DNA of 64,000 bases from JACDAE01 sp963717195 (GCA_963717195.1 CAVQVR010000021.1:186001-250000); one strand, 5' to 3'. Positions 36,502-45,238 are shown, counted from the first letter of the stretch. Program-made: numbers and translations. The notes: a model not told the origin generated them from the sequence alone.

Positions 36502-37470
36502 TTACTTCACGCCAGCAGTAGCAAACTCTCTCACGAGATTATTGAAGCTTGCGGGCTGCTCCTCTTGCAGATGGGAGCGGCTCCTATCAAGAATGCGTAC
36601 TTCCATGCGCGGGTTGACACGCTTGAAGGCACCACTTGCCTCAGAAGGCGCAAGTTCACCCTCGCGGCCCCAGACGGCGATGACAGGCACCTGCAGGCGA
36701 GCCAACGGCTCATGTACGTCCAGCACCAGATAGTCGCCGAGAAGAGCAGAAGCTGGATAGCGACCATTCGACTGATGAGCGCTGGTATAAATATACTCAA
36801 CCAGGTCATCGGTAATCAGGCCGGGATTGTGGAAGCCCAGTTCGTCATAGTAGCCTCGAATGGCGCTACGCGAAGTGAGCAGGTTATAGAGAAACTGGCC
36901 AACGATAGGCAAGCGCAGAACAGACTTCACGGCTGCATTGCGCATGCCGGGGAAGGTCTCCTGCAGTATAGTAGAGGGAGGCGAGACCAGAACCAGGCGC
37001 TCAAAGTACTGCGGACGACGATAGGCTCCCGCGATAGCATAAGCGCCAGAAAGTCCATGCGCCACCACAACAGTCGGTTTGCCGATCACTTCCTTAATGA
37101 AATCGTTCAGCAGGTCCGCGTATGTTTCAGCGGTATAGTCGATAGCAGGGCGATCAGAGAGACCAAATCCCAGCAGATCGATAGCGTAGACGCGGAAATG
37201 CTCAGAAAGCGCTTCAATATTCTTGCGCCATTCGTACGAGGAAGCACCCGGCCCAAAGCCATGCACCAGCAGAAGTGGCTTCGCATCGCGCACGCCCTTC
37301 ACCTCGTAAAACATGTCGCCATATTTCCACGGGTAGCGGCGCTCCTCACCCGTCAATACGGTATCGAGTTCACCAGCTAGAGATTCTGTCAACTTGTTGT
37401 AAATAGCCATTGCTCCTACAGCACCTGCAACAACAGCGCCTGCAACAAGCAATTTTTTTGTAAATGCCAT
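36502..37470 (-). CDS. Membrane-anchored alpha/beta hydrolase with a rearranged nucleophile elbow
   Basis: 322 aa from the ATG at 37470 (GGAG 10 nt upstream; the in-frame start at 37554 is unlikely). The N-terminus is a hydrophobic anchor (KKLLVAGAVVAGAVGAMAIYNKL), so the enzyme is probably tethered or exported. The oxyanion loop LLLVHGFGPGASSYEW is normal and the base His lies in RSHLQEEQP. The elbow, usually G-H-S-x-G-G, reads A-H-G-L-S-G-A: Ser is replaced by Gly and a Ser appears two residues later. The acid position is VWGREGELAP, without the usual Asp. Activity may be lost, or Ser of G-L-S-G-A may serve. Similar proteins are common in cyanobacteria and plastids; substrate unknown. Confidence 0.8.
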   Translation of the reverse strand: MAFTKKLLVAGAVVAGAVGAMAIYNKLTESLAGELDTVLTGEERRYPWKYGDMFYEVKGVRDAKPLLLVHGFGPGASSYEWRKNIEALSEHFRVYAIDLLGFGLSDRPAIDYTAETYADLLNDFIKEVIGKPTVVVAHGLSGAYAIAGAYRRPQYFERLVLVSPPSTILQETFPGMRNAAVKSVLRLPIVGQFLYNLLTSRSAIRGYYDELGFHNPGLITDDLVEYIYTSAHQSNGRYPASALLGDYLVLDVHEPLARLQVPVIAVWGREGELAPSEASGAFKRVNPRMEVRILDRSRSHLQEEQPASFNNLVREFATAGVK

Positions 37471-38071
37471 GGAATTCACACTCCTACATTTTTGTTTTTC
37501 ACAATCAGCAACGTCATTTATACAAAGGACAACACATGGCCACATTGTGCACATCCATTACCACGTGGCACATACGCTCCAAAAGGTTTCATCCTCGGAG
37601 TCCAGAGATACTATAGCATGCACCGACAACAAGGTGCAAACAGGTTACCAGGTATTGGAGCATTACCTCTGCTATATTGAAATACTTTGATATTGCGATA
37701 AATATGTAGAATAGTCAGCGTGCAAAAGAGAAAACATTCAGCGTCCAGTGTTAAAAAGAAGATTATTTAAACCAGGACTTTCTAGTACTTCCTGTTTATC
37801 TGTGTGGCGAATGTTGAAGATCGAAAAATGATTGGATAAAGTCACCAGAGGAAGCAGAACAGGGCAACGAACATTGAGGACAGGGAAAAGCAAAAGAGCG
37901 CTCCATTGCACCTCTGTCTGGAAGAGTTTCCAGTCTCCTGATAGCGCCGGCAGCAGGGGATCCCTGTTTTACCTATGTTCTATTGAGATTTCCGCTTTCA
38001 AGGCTGGAACGAAGAGAGCGGGAGTGCAGCGTAGAGAGATTGCGCCAGTACAAGGAAAAAGGAAGAAAACA
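37471..38071. other. 601-bp divergent region with leader of the small acidic protein gene
   Basis: No convincing coding frame. A terminator-like hairpin CAGGG-GAT-CCCTG followed by TTTT (37954-37970) lies about 100 nt before the small gene, which could place it under attenuation or end an upstream small RNA. I could not match the region to a known riboswitch or T-box (no TGGNACC motif). Confidence 0.45.
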
Positions 38072-38242
38072 ATGAACGTTGAGCTCATTAAGTACCACAC
38101 CTGCCCAATCGATGACGAAGATGGAGTTCTGCTGGTCGATGCCGAGACCGAAATGGAACCCTCCACAGACGGTGATGGGAATCTGCAGTACTACTGTATG
38201 GCCGGCCATCACACGTTCAGCGCCGATGAGGACGACGATTAG
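38072..38242 (+). CDS. Small acidic protein of unknown function
   Basis: 56 aa: MNVELIKYHTCPIDDEDGVL at the start and LQYYCMAGHHTFSADEDDD at the end. One Cys near each end plus two His suggests a possible C/C/H/H metal site. AAGGAAG lies 7 nt before the ATG. The open frame extends back to 37832, but the upstream part has a different, basic composition and no support. Not recognised. Confidence 0.6.
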   Translation: MNVELIKYHTCPIDDEDGVLLVDAETEMEPSTDGDGNLQYYCMAGHHTFSADEDDD

Positions 38243-38707
38243 TAGGAAGTTCAATACAGGCTCGAAGAGTGCACGCATATTTGTCTTTTGAGCATATCAA
38301 GTGTATACTCCTGGCAATAGCACCAACCAGTCACATTGCGTGGTGCTACCTGGAATATCTCTCAATTCTTGCTTGAGAATGGGTTGAGGTAGGGGCCAGA
38401 TTTAGCGCGCCCCGACGCTCACCAACCATGGCATAAAAAATTGAGAGACACCTATCCCGAGGAGTTACGATATGCAGATGGCAACAGCGCTTGCTATACT
38501 CAAGAGAAGTAGTATGCTTTTTGAGCCTGGGGCAGTAAGATGAAAGAGCGCTCGATTTGATGATACGTCAAATCGAGCGCTCTTTCGCTCGTTTAGAGAA
38601 CAGGGGTGAAAGGTGATCATATAGGCCAATAAATCGGGGGACGCGATAAATCTGGTCCCTACGGTTTTATGGTATATTCGGGCTGGTTGCGCCAGTGAGG
38701 TTTAGCA
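38243..38707. other. 465-bp intergenic region rich in hairpins
   Basis: Contains TAGCACCA/TGGTGCTA (38318-38348), TCTCTCAATT...AATTGAGAGA (about 38357-38444), partial family A words at 38392 and 38629-38662 (ATAAATCGGGGGACGCGATA), and the strong hairpin at 38542-38586. No coding frame is convincing. A small RNA is possible. Confidence 0.5.
38542..38586. terminator. 19-bp perfect inverted repeat, terminator-like
   Basis: GAAAGAGCGCTCGATTTGA (38542-38560) and its exact complement (38568-38586) with a 7-nt loop. It ends in CTCTTTC, without a long T run. Confidence 0.6.
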
Positions 38708-39625
38708 ATGCAACAACAATTAACAAAGCATATTCTTCTCTCCGACGAGGTGCGGACAGCGCTTCATGAGCAACGTCCGGTCGTAGCGCTCGAATCGACA
38801 GTTATCGCACATGGCTTGCCGTATCCTTCCAACATTGAAGTTGCGAAGGCCATGGAAAACACCATTCGTGCAGAAGGTGCTACGCCTGCTACAATTGGTA
38901 TTTTCGATGGCAAGATCAAAATTGGGTTAAGTGGAGACGAGGTTGCGCGACTGGGAACGGCAACACATGTACAGAAAGTCAGTCGGCGCGATCTGGCAAT
39001 TACGCTGGCGACGAAGCAACTGGGAGCGACTACGGTTGCCGGAACGATGTTGTGTGCCAGCCTGGCTGGTATTCACTTCTTTGCCACTGGCGGTATCGGT
39101 GGCGTACATCGTGGAGCGGCGGCCAGTATGGATATCTCAGCTGATCTCACAGAATTTAGCCGTACCCCGGTACTGGTTACATGTGCCGGAGCAAAATCTA
39201 TCCTCGACCTCGATCTGACATTGGAATACCTGGAGACGCAAGGTGTGCCCGTGATTGGTTGGCAGACCGATGAGCTGCCCGCTTTTTATGTACGCTGTAG
39301 CGGCAGGCAGCTACCTCATCGTGCTGATCATGTTGACAACATTGCCGCAACCGCGCACCTGCAGTGGGAGATTGGCCTTCATGGACTGATCGTCGCCTGT
39401 CCCATTCCGGAACAATATGCCATGAATGCAGCACCATTAGAAGCTGCAACCGATGAAGCGCTACGGCTGGCGCGAGCACAGGGCATACGAGGAGCCGCTA
39501 CCACCCCATTTGTGCTCTCGCATGTCGCCAGAATCACCAATGGCGAGAGTGTTGAAGCCAATAAAGCGTTACTGGTCAATAATGCGCTGTGGGCGGCAAG
39601 ATTCGCGCAGGCGTATTACCGATAA
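38708..39625 (+). CDS. psuG: Pseudouridine-5'-phosphate glycosidase
   Basis: 305 aa, normal length. PsuG cleaves the C-C bond of pseudouridine 5'-phosphate to uracil and ribose 5-phosphate. Conserved blocks: VALESTVIAHGLPYPSNIEVA, ATIGIFDGKIKIGLS, the catalytic Lys in VQKVSRRDLA, TTVAGTMLCASLAGIHFFATGGIGGVHRG, ISADLTEFSRTPVLVTCAGAKSILDL and TPFVLSHVARITNGES. GAGG lies 8 nt before the ATG. The usual partner, pseudouridine kinase PsuK, is not in this window. Confidence 0.95.
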   Translation: MQQQLTKHILLSDEVRTALHEQRPVVALESTVIAHGLPYPSNIEVAKAMENTIRAEGATPATIGIFDGKIKIGLSGDEVARLGTATHVQKVSRRDLAITLATKQLGATTVAGTMLCASLAGIHFFATGGIGGVHRGAAASMDISADLTEFSRTPVLVTCAGAKSILDLDLTLEYLETQGVPVIGWQTDELPAFYVRCSGRQLPHRADHVDNIAATAHLQWEIGLHGLIVACPIPEQYAMNAAPLEAATDEALRLARAQGIRGAATTPFVLSHVARITNGESVEANKALLVNNALWAARFAQAYYR

Positions 39626-39741
39626 CTCAGATATTGATTTATTCTGGCATAACGACTACAATACAAATACGTACGAGAGTACTTTGTATGCGTACGGGCT
39701 GGTCTTTATAGAACATATCCTCCTTGAAAGGAGCCTTATCA

Positions 39742-40128
39742 GTGAATAATCCTTTTGAAATACGCAAGGTCGTCGGGGGGGTCATTCTTGCTATATTGTG
39801 GGTATGCACCTTTTTATTTATCCCAACGGATCTTGTTATCGATTGGCTAGGAGACGGTAGCGTCACCACAAATTTTAAGATGGTCGTGGTGCTCATTGGC
39901 CTCATCGTCATCTTTTTCTATCACCTCCTCGTTCGCGCAAGTCCAGAGACGACCAAATTAAGCTGGACTTCCGTGCTCACCATCAGCTGGCTTGCACTGA
40001 TTATCTTTTACCCATTCAAAGATCCGACCAATACTGCCGCCGGCGCAATTGGCTTCTTTACCCTGATCGGCGGACTCGCGGTCTGCGTATTATGGGTGCG
40101 CTTCTTCTCTGATGAGATAGTCGCGTAG
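39742..40128 (+). CDS. Small membrane protein, four predicted helices
   Basis: 128 aa. The start is the GTG at 39742 with AAAGGAG 9 nt upstream; the earlier in-frame TTG at 39724 would overlap that ribosome-binding site. Four hydrophobic segments: VVGGVILAILWVCTFLFI, FKMVVVLIGLIVIFFYHLLV, TSVLTISWLALIIFYPF and AIGFFTLIGGLAVCVLWVRF. Short loops, no recognisable motif or family. Followed by a 114-bp palindromic repeat between it and purH. Confidence 0.7.
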   Translation: MNNPFEIRKVVGGVILAILWVCTFLFIPTDLVIDWLGDGSVTTNFKMVVVLIGLIVIFFYHLLVRASPETTKLSWTSVLTISWLALIIFYPFKDPTNTAAGAIGFFTLIGGLAVCVLWVRFFSDEIVA

Positions 40129-40156
40129 TTCATTTAAACCCTAGAGCGTCCACGCG

Positions 40157-40270
40157 GTGAGCGCGGGATTATAAATGGCACCCCTACACCAGTTGGTTCA
40201 GGGATGGTCTTACCCCTGTTCACCTTCAATGCGACTGGTGTAGGGGTGCCATTTATAATCCTGCGCTCAC
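40157..40270. repeat. Family A palindrome, 37-bp arms (36/37), between convergent genes
   Basis: Left arm 40157-40193 (GTGAGCGCGGGATTATAAAT...) and right arm 40234-40270 pair with one mismatch. Both carry GGCACCCCTACACC. It lies between the membrane protein gene and purH. Confidence 0.9.
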
Positions 40271-40348
40271 CACATGGGTGCCAAAGGTCCGAATGATGCT
40301 TGACAGGGCAATAGGAACCCCTTTTCTACCCTGGCGCATAAAAAATTA

Positions 40349-41917
40349 TTAGTGTCTGAAATGCCGTTGGCCCGTAAAAATCATAGCGACGGCGTAACGA
40401 TTTGCCATCCGAATTGTTTCCTCATCACGTACCGAGCCACCGGGTTGAATAATGGCAGTTACGCCCGCTTTAGCTGCCGCCTCGACTCCATCGGCAAAGG
40501 GAAAGAACGCGTCCGAAGCCAGCACCGCACCGCGTGCACGATCATCGGCTTTCTCGACAGCCAGGTGCACGCTGGTAACGCGGTTCATCTGTCCCGCGCC
40601 AACGCCCACCAGCATCAACTTGTGCGCCAGTACAATTGCATTCGATTTTACATGGCGTACCGCTTTCCACGCAAACATCAGATTTGTGACCTCGTCCAGC
40701 GTCGGCTCACGGTCAGTCACTACGCTATACTCGGTCTCGCGCTCGCCGACCGCATCGGGCGTCTGAATAAGCAATCCTCCGCTCACAGAACGTACATCGG
40801 GGTGCCCCGTATGGAGCATTTGCGTGCTGATGCTTCTCGGCTCAATCGGTACATGAGTAGCCAGCAGACGAATATTCTTTTTCTTGCGCAGAATAGCCAG
40901 GGCATCAGGAGTAAAACCGGGCGCAATGATTGCTTCATAGAAAAGCTGCGAAATCTCCTGGGCCGTCGCCTCATCCAATAGACGATTGGAGCCAATAATA
41001 CCGCCGTATGCTGAGATGGGATCGCCAGCATGTGCCCGCTTGTATGCTTCAACCAGCGAATCATCGCAAGCCAGTCCGCAGGGATTGGTATGCTTGATAA
41101 TAGAAATCGTGGGAGCGGTGAAGCTCTGCGCTGCTGCCAGAGCGGCATCTAGATCCAGCAAGTTGTTGAAGGAAAGCTCCTTTCCATGCAGCACCTCGGC
41201 CCCGGCTACGGTTGGCAACGCAGGAGAGAAGGAAGTATCAGCCCAGCGGTAGAAGGCAGCCTGCTGATGCGGATTTTCGCCATAACGCAGCGTCTGGACA
41301 CGTTCCAACGGAAGCGTCAGTTGTTCCGGAAAATAATCGCCAGAACCCAGGCGTAGATACTCGGCAATGGTAGTATCGTAGCTGGCGGTATGTTGGAAGG
41401 CAATTGCGGCCAGATAACGACGAGTCTCGTTGCTCACTTCACCCTGTTCACGCCACTCCTGCAAAACGGCGGCATAGTCCTGAGGGCGTACCAACACAAT
41501 CACATCCTGAAAATTCTTGGCGGCGGCACGTACCAAGGTAACACCACCAATATCAATCTGCTCCAGTGCCTCGGTCAGCGTAGCATTCTGACGCGCCACC
41601 GTCTCCGCAAAGGGATAGAGATTGACAGCGACGATATCGATTGCGGTAATATTGTGCGCACGGAGCTCTTCCTCGTGCGAAGGGAGATCGCGGCGTGCCA
41701 GGACACCTCCCAGAATAGCCGGGTGCAATGTTTTGACACGACCATCGAGAATCTCAGGAAAATTCGTCAGTTCGCTTACCGGGCGGGCTTCAATACCCTC
41801 GACACCAAGCGCAGCCAGAGTGCCACTGGTTGAAAACAGATCGACATCATGGCTCTGTAGCTCGCGTGCTAATTCCGTGAGGCTATCACGATTAGCAACA
41901 CTTATAATTGCTCGCAT
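40349..41917 (-). CDS. purH: Bifunctional AICAR formyltransferase/IMP cyclohydrolase
   Basis: 522 aa, full length. PurH performs the last two steps of IMP synthesis. The N-terminal IMP cyclohydrolase (MGS-like) domain has STSGTLAALGVEGI, FPEILDGRVKTLHPAILGG and VNLYPF. The transformylase domain has LRYGENPHQQAAFYRW, IIKHTNPCGLA, AYGGIIGSNR, the RSVSGGLL segment, HVKSNAIVLA and ASDAFFPFADGVEAAAKAGVTAIIQPGGSVRDEE split over the C-terminus. AAAGGAT lies 8 nt before the ATG. No other pur gene is adjacent and no purine riboswitch is visible upstream. L27 and L21 genes are upstream on the same strand but separated by a terminator. Confidence 0.97.
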   Translation of the reverse strand: MRAIISVANRDSLTELARELQSHDVDLFSTSGTLAALGVEGIEARPVSELTNFPEILDGRVKTLHPAILGGVLARRDLPSHEEELRAHNITAIDIVAVNLYPFAETVARQNATLTEALEQIDIGGVTLVRAAAKNFQDVIVLVRPQDYAAVLQEWREQGEVSNETRRYLAAIAFQHTASYDTTIAEYLRLGSGDYFPEQLTLPLERVQTLRYGENPHQQAAFYRWADTSFSPALPTVAGAEVLHGKELSFNNLLDLDAALAAAQSFTAPTISIIKHTNPCGLACDDSLVEAYKRAHAGDPISAYGGIIGSNRLLDEATAQEISQLFYEAIIAPGFTPDALAILRKKKNIRLLATHVPIEPRSISTQMLHTGHPDVRSVSGGLLIQTPDAVGERETEYSVVTDREPTLDEVTNLMFAWKAVRHVKSNAIVLAHKLMLVGVGAGQMNRVTSVHLAVEKADDRARGAVLASDAFFPFADGVEAAAKAGVTAIIQPGGSVRDEETIRMANRYAVAMIFTGQRHFRH

Positions 41918-42048
41918 GGAGTTATCCTTTCAGAATGAAATGCAGAGACTGATTGGCGAAACCTCTCATTACAAGTATATATCAAAGTACTACCTTGTAT
42001 GATGCAAAGCATCTCCGTCATTCAGGATCAACCAATCGAGAGGTCAAA

Positions 42049-42086
42049 CGAAAAACACGACATCCAGTTGGACATCGTGTTTTTCG
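42049..42086. terminator. Terminator after the L21-L27 operon
   Basis: CGAAAAACACGA (42049-42060) and TCGTGTTTTTCG (42075-42086), exact inverted arms with T runs in both directions. Confidence 0.75.
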
Positions 42087-42107
42087 CTTGTGTATTGAGT
42101 TTCAGCC

Positions 42108-42431
42108 TTATGCTTCAACAACAACCGGAGTTTCTTCGGCTGCCGCCAACAGCTCAGCAATCGAGGGGCGGTCAGGAAACTCTGTAAGAATACTGACGCT
42201 GCGGTTGGTGCGTGAGGCATGTCCAAACTTGACGTAGCCATCGATCAAAGCGTAGAGCGTGTGATCGCGACCAACGCCAACCTGCACGCCGGGCTTAATC
42301 TTCGTGCCGCGCTGGCGCACAATAATGCTCCCGGCAGTTACCAACTGACCGTCGTAGCGCTTGACGCCAAGCATCTTTGGTTTGCTATCGCGACCATTGC
42401 GCGAGCTCCCCATTCCTTTTTTATGTGCCAT
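42108..42431 (-). CDS. rpmA: Large-subunit ribosomal protein L27
   Basis: 107 aa. Starts MAHKKGMGSSRNGRDSKPKM, so the N-terminus that reaches the peptidyl-transferase centre is direct, without the cleaved extension of some Firmicutes. GSIIVRQRGTKIKPGVQVGVG and GRDHTLYALIDGYVKF are standard. A C-terminal extension of about 20 residues (SIAELLAAAEETPVVVEA) is longer than usual. Three bases separate it from the L21 gene, so both are in one operon and tightly coupled. Confidence 0.97.
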   Translation of the reverse strand: MAHKKGMGSSRNGRDSKPKMLGVKRYDGQLVTAGSIIVRQRGTKIKPGVQVGVGRDHTLYALIDGYVKFGHASRTNRSVSILTEFPDRPSIAELLAAAEETPVVVEA

Positions 42432-42434
42432 GAT

Positions 42435-42923
42435 TTACTCCTCTGTGCTACTTTCGGTCTCTTCCGCGCTGGAGCGACGGCGGCGACTTCTCTTACCGGT
42501 ATCAGGTGCTACCTCTGTTTCAGACTCTACAGGCGCGACCGGTGTTACCTCGGTCTCCTCTTCTGTGGGAGCCTGTTTCGCTACAGGTGCCTCACCGGTC
42601 ACCAGGCTTTTACCATCGGCTACAATATCATCGATGATCAAGGCGGTTAGTTCCTGGCGATGCCCGCGACGATGACGATAGCGCTTTTTGGATTTGTACT
42701 TGAAGACGATCAACTTCTCACCGCGAGTCTGCCCATCGACGGTTGCCAGTACCTGGGCGTTGTCGATGAAGGGCGAACCAAGCTGTGTGTTATCGGCATC
42801 GGAGATAAGCAGTACGTCGAGCGCGACCTGTGCACCTACCTCTACTGGGAGCCGATTCACTTCGAACTTCTGGCCCACGGAAACCTTATATTGTCGTCCA
42901 CCACTTTTAACTACTGCAAACAT
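42435..42923 (-). CDS. rplU: Large-subunit ribosomal protein L21 with an acidic/basic C-terminal extension
   Basis: 162 aa against about 103 for typical L21. The core is standard: MFAVVKSGGRQYKVSVGQKF, GEKLIVFKYKSKKRYRHRRG, RQELTALIIDDI. From about residue 108 there is an extra tail, first Glu/Thr/Val/Pro-rich (EEETEVTPVAPVESETEVAP), then KRSRRRRSS and an acidic end. It is probably disordered and exposed on the 50S surface. AAGGAGAAGG precedes the ATG, inside the end of a possible 23-codon upstream frame. The promoter at 43206-43234 gives a leader of about 275 nt. Confidence 0.96.
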   Translation of the reverse strand: MFAVVKSGGRQYKVSVGQKFEVNRLPVEVGAQVALDVLLISDADNTQLGSPFIDNAQVLATVDGQTRGEKLIVFKYKSKKRYRHRRGHRQELTALIIDDIVADGKSLVTGEAPVAKQAPTEEETEVTPVAPVESETEVAPDTGKRSRRRRSSAEETESSTEE

Positions 42924-42929
42924 GTCTTT

Positions 42930-43001
42930 TTACCTTCTCCTTTTTGATCCCTGCGCCATTTCTGGAGGATACGTGGGAGGCATAGGTGGAGAGCCATCCA
43001 T
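42930..43001 (-). CDS. Possible Pro-rich upstream leader peptide of rplU
   Basis: A 23-codon frame, MDGSPPMPPTYPPEMAQGS then KRRR, starts at an ATG with AGGA 7 nt upstream and ends 6 nt before the rplU start. Its final codons contain the rplU ribosome-binding site. Proline runs slow ribosomes, so it could couple or tune rplU translation. Chance cannot be excluded for a frame this short. Confidence 0.3.
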   Translation of the reverse strand: MDGSPPMPPTYPPEMAQGSKRRR

Positions 43002-43374
43002 CACAGTTCCTGGTTCCAGAAAATATGCATGTTCAACTTCAAAATACTGTCAATCTGAAACTGAATATGCGGTACCATATATTGGCACGCTTCGCTTCGT
43101 CGTGAGGCGCAGGAGGTTGACCACACACGCATCGCCGTGGTCCATGCAGCGTATTGTTGCATAACTTATACGCATACTGTTACTACTGTAACATGAAGCG
43201 TGGATATGATAGCAGTTGCGCTGGAAGTTGTCAAGCGCTAGCTCGTGGCGGCGTGCAGCAGACAGGGTAGCTACACTACAACCATTGGAGGTACAATAAG
43301 GAAGGCTTGTCGCCTACCAAAACACCCTCATCTTTCACTATACACGACTATAAGATAGAGATGAAAGGACAGTC
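43002..43374. other. Leader of rplU and upstream region of R2lox
   Basis: Holds the rplU leader (about 200 nt of it) and promoter. For R2lox only a ribosome-binding site (GAAAGGAC) is clear; I see no firm promoter for it. Confidence 0.4.
43206..43234 (-). promoter_or_regulatory. Promoter of the rplU-rpmA operon
   Basis: On the minus strand TTGACA (43234-43229), 17-nt spacer, TATCAT (43211-43206). Confidence 0.7.
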
Positions 43375-44280
43375 ATGACACAGATTATCCACCAATCCTT
43401 TGTCACAACTGGCGCAAGAGGCTTACGCCACGATATCCTTCCGATGCGCCTCTATCACAAAGCTAAAAAACTGGGCATCTGGGATCCGCGCAACATCGAT
43501 TTTGAGCAGGATCGCCTTGACTGGCTACGTTGCGACGAAAGAGAAAAGAAGGCCATCCTGGTACAGACCGCTCTCTTTCAGGCTGGCGAGGAGAGTGTCA
43601 CGCTTGACCTGTTACCATTGATGATGGCCGTTGCGCTGGACGGGCACCTGGAAGAAGAGATGTTCCTCACCACGTTCTTGTGGGAAGAGGCCAAGCATAC
43701 CGAGTTTTTCCGCCGCTTCCTGGACGAGGTGGTACAGACACCACAGGATCTGCACTCCTTTCATACGCCAAGCTATCGTAAACTTTTTTATGAAGAATTG
43801 CCGCAGACGATGTATGCGCTACTCAATGATCGCTCTCCAGCCGCGCTCGCCCGTGCTTCAGTGACCTATAACATGATCGTGGAGGGCGTCTTAGCAGAAA
43901 CAGGCTATCAAGGCTATGGCGATATGTTGGAGAAAAATAACCTCATGCCAGGCCTTCAGCAGGGCATAGCCTATCTCAAACGGGATGAGTCGCGCCATAT
44001 CGCCTATGGCGTCTACCTGATCTCGCGCCTGGTCGCCCAGGACAATGCTATCTGGTCGGTCGTCGAAGAGCGCATGAACGAACTACTCCCACTTGCGCTG
44101 GGTACCATCCAGGAATTGACCTCACATACGGCTGACGAAGGTGGCGCACTTCCTTTTGGACTACAACTGATGGATTATGTCATCTATGCGACAACACAGT
44201 TCCAAAAGCGGGTTGCACGCATCGAACGAGCACGCGCACAAACGCTAGAGGAGCTTTACCAACTCGATGAGGTTGAATAG
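43375..44280 (+). CDS. R2-like ligand-binding oxidase (R2lox)
   Basis: 301 aa, full length. R2lox is a ferritin-like Mn/Fe protein, related to ribonucleotide reductase R2, that binds a long-chain fatty acid and forms a Tyr-Val ether crosslink on oxygen activation. All six metal ligands are recognisable: Glu in GEESVTLD, Glu and His in WEEAKHTEFF, Glu in MIVEGVLAETGY, Glu and His in RDESRHIAYG. The crosslink partners are likely the Val of EESVT and the Tyr of VTYNMIVEG. The physiological reaction of the family is unknown. A sugar isomerase-like gene follows 74 bp downstream, with a direct repeat between. Confidence 0.92.
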   Translation: MTQIIHQSFVTTGARGLRHDILPMRLYHKAKKLGIWDPRNIDFEQDRLDWLRCDEREKKAILVQTALFQAGEESVTLDLLPLMMAVALDGHLEEEMFLTTFLWEEAKHTEFFRRFLDEVVQTPQDLHSFHTPSYRKLFYEELPQTMYALLNDRSPAALARASVTYNMIVEGVLAETGYQGYGDMLEKNNLMPGLQQGIAYLKRDESRHIAYGVYLISRLVAQDNAIWSVVEERMNELLPLALGTIQELTSHTADEGGALPFGLQLMDYVIYATTQFQKRVARIERARAQTLEELYQLDEVE

Positions 44281-44302
44281 TAGCCATCGGCTTGGTACGA
44301 GC

Positions 44303-44335
44303 ATTCGACCCACACGGGTATTCGACCCACACGGG
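44303..44335. repeat. Tandem 16-bp direct repeat
   Basis: ATTCGACCCACACGGG at 44303-44318 and again at 44320-44335, one base apart, between R2lox and the isomerase gene. Confidence 0.75.
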
Positions 44336-44354
44336 CTAGAAAGCAGGATTATCC

Positions 44355-45104
44355 ATGAACAATACATCCATCGCGTTACAATTGTACACAGTACGAGATG
44401 AAACCGCACGCGACTTTAAGGCTACCATACGCCGTGTAGCGAAACTGGGCTACAACGGAGTGGAATTTGCAGGCTACGGGGATATTCCCTCAGATGAGAT
44501 GGCCGCGCTGCTGGCTGAAACAGGACTTCATGTAGCAGGTTCACACACTAGATGGGACGCATTAGAGAATGACCTTGAACGTGAAATCAACTATTGCCTT
44601 AAGATTGGCAGCCATCATATGACGCTTCCGTATCTTGGAAACGAATGGTATACAGGAGAAAAGCTTAAAACGCTACCATCCCGATTGAACGAATTTGGCC
44701 GCCTTGCCCAGGAAAGGGGCGTGACATTCTCCTATCATAACCATGCTCACGAGTTCGCCCAGAATGAGGATGGTCGCTATTTACTTGATCTGCTCCTGGA
44801 TAGTACTGATCCGAATTATGTCAAACTTGAATTGGACACCTATTGGGCGGCTTATGCAGGTGTTGATCCTATTGCGTACCTTCATAAGCGTGCAGGGCGC
44901 GTGCCGCTAATCCATCTTAAAGACATGACGCCTGAACGTACTTTCACTGAGGTCGGCGACGGTACACTCAATATACAGGGCATATGTAAAGCGGCTGCAG
45001 AAAGTGGGGTAGAGTGGTACATCGTTGAGAATGATGCGCCTACGCTTCCTTCGCTGGAGAGTGCAGAGCGTTCGTTGGAGAATTTGCGGAAGTTATCAGG
45101 GTAG
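44355..45104 (+). CDS. Sugar phosphate isomerase/epimerase (AP endonuclease 2-like TIM barrel)
   Basis: 249 aa. Opens ALQLYTVRDETARDFKATIRRVAKLGYNGVEFAGYG, the standard start of this family. Metal-ligand positions are seen as His in SHTRWD, Glu/His in YHNHAHEF, Asp in LELDTYWAAYAG and His/Asp in PLIHLKDM, with ENDAPT at the end. It probably acts on a sugar or inositol derivative using a divalent metal; many members are inosose dehydratase- or xylose isomerase-like. AGGA lies 9 nt before the ATG. No transporter or sugar pathway genes are nearby, so the substrate is open. Confidence 0.9.
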   Translation: MNNTSIALQLYTVRDETARDFKATIRRVAKLGYNGVEFAGYGDIPSDEMAALLAETGLHVAGSHTRWDALENDLEREINYCLKIGSHHMTLPYLGNEWYTGEKLKTLPSRLNEFGRLAQERGVTFSYHNHAHEFAQNEDGRYLLDLLLDSTDPNYVKLELDTYWAAYAGVDPIAYLHKRAGRVPLIHLKDMTPERTFTEVGDGTLNIQGICKAAAESGVEWYIVENDAPTLPSLESAERSLENLRKLSG

Positions 45105-45235
45105 TGTTCTGTCAAGGTTTACAAGTCCATGTGGATGCCATGAGAAGAGTACCAGGAGATGAGACTATACTACCTGAAGACTTCCTACAGCGTATAAAGC
45201 ATAGTAAGTATGTCTTTATCATCCATGAGGAGTAG
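45104..45235 (+). CDS. Possible small ORF overlapping the isomerase stop
   Basis: 43 codons from a GTG whose first G is the last base of the isomerase TAG. The product contains VDAMRRVPGDETILPEDFL and ends KHSKYVFIIHEE, protein-like in composition. There is no clear ribosome-binding site, though stop-start overlap could couple it. It may be a fragment of a lost gene. Confidence 0.3.
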   Translation: MFCQGLQVHVDAMRRVPGDETILPEDFLQRIKHSKYVFIIHEE

Positions 45236-45238
45236 GAT

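Noticed and set aside
37555..38071. T-box or riboswitch leader
   Set aside because: No TGGNACC T-box sequence or known aptamer core found; only simple hairpins.
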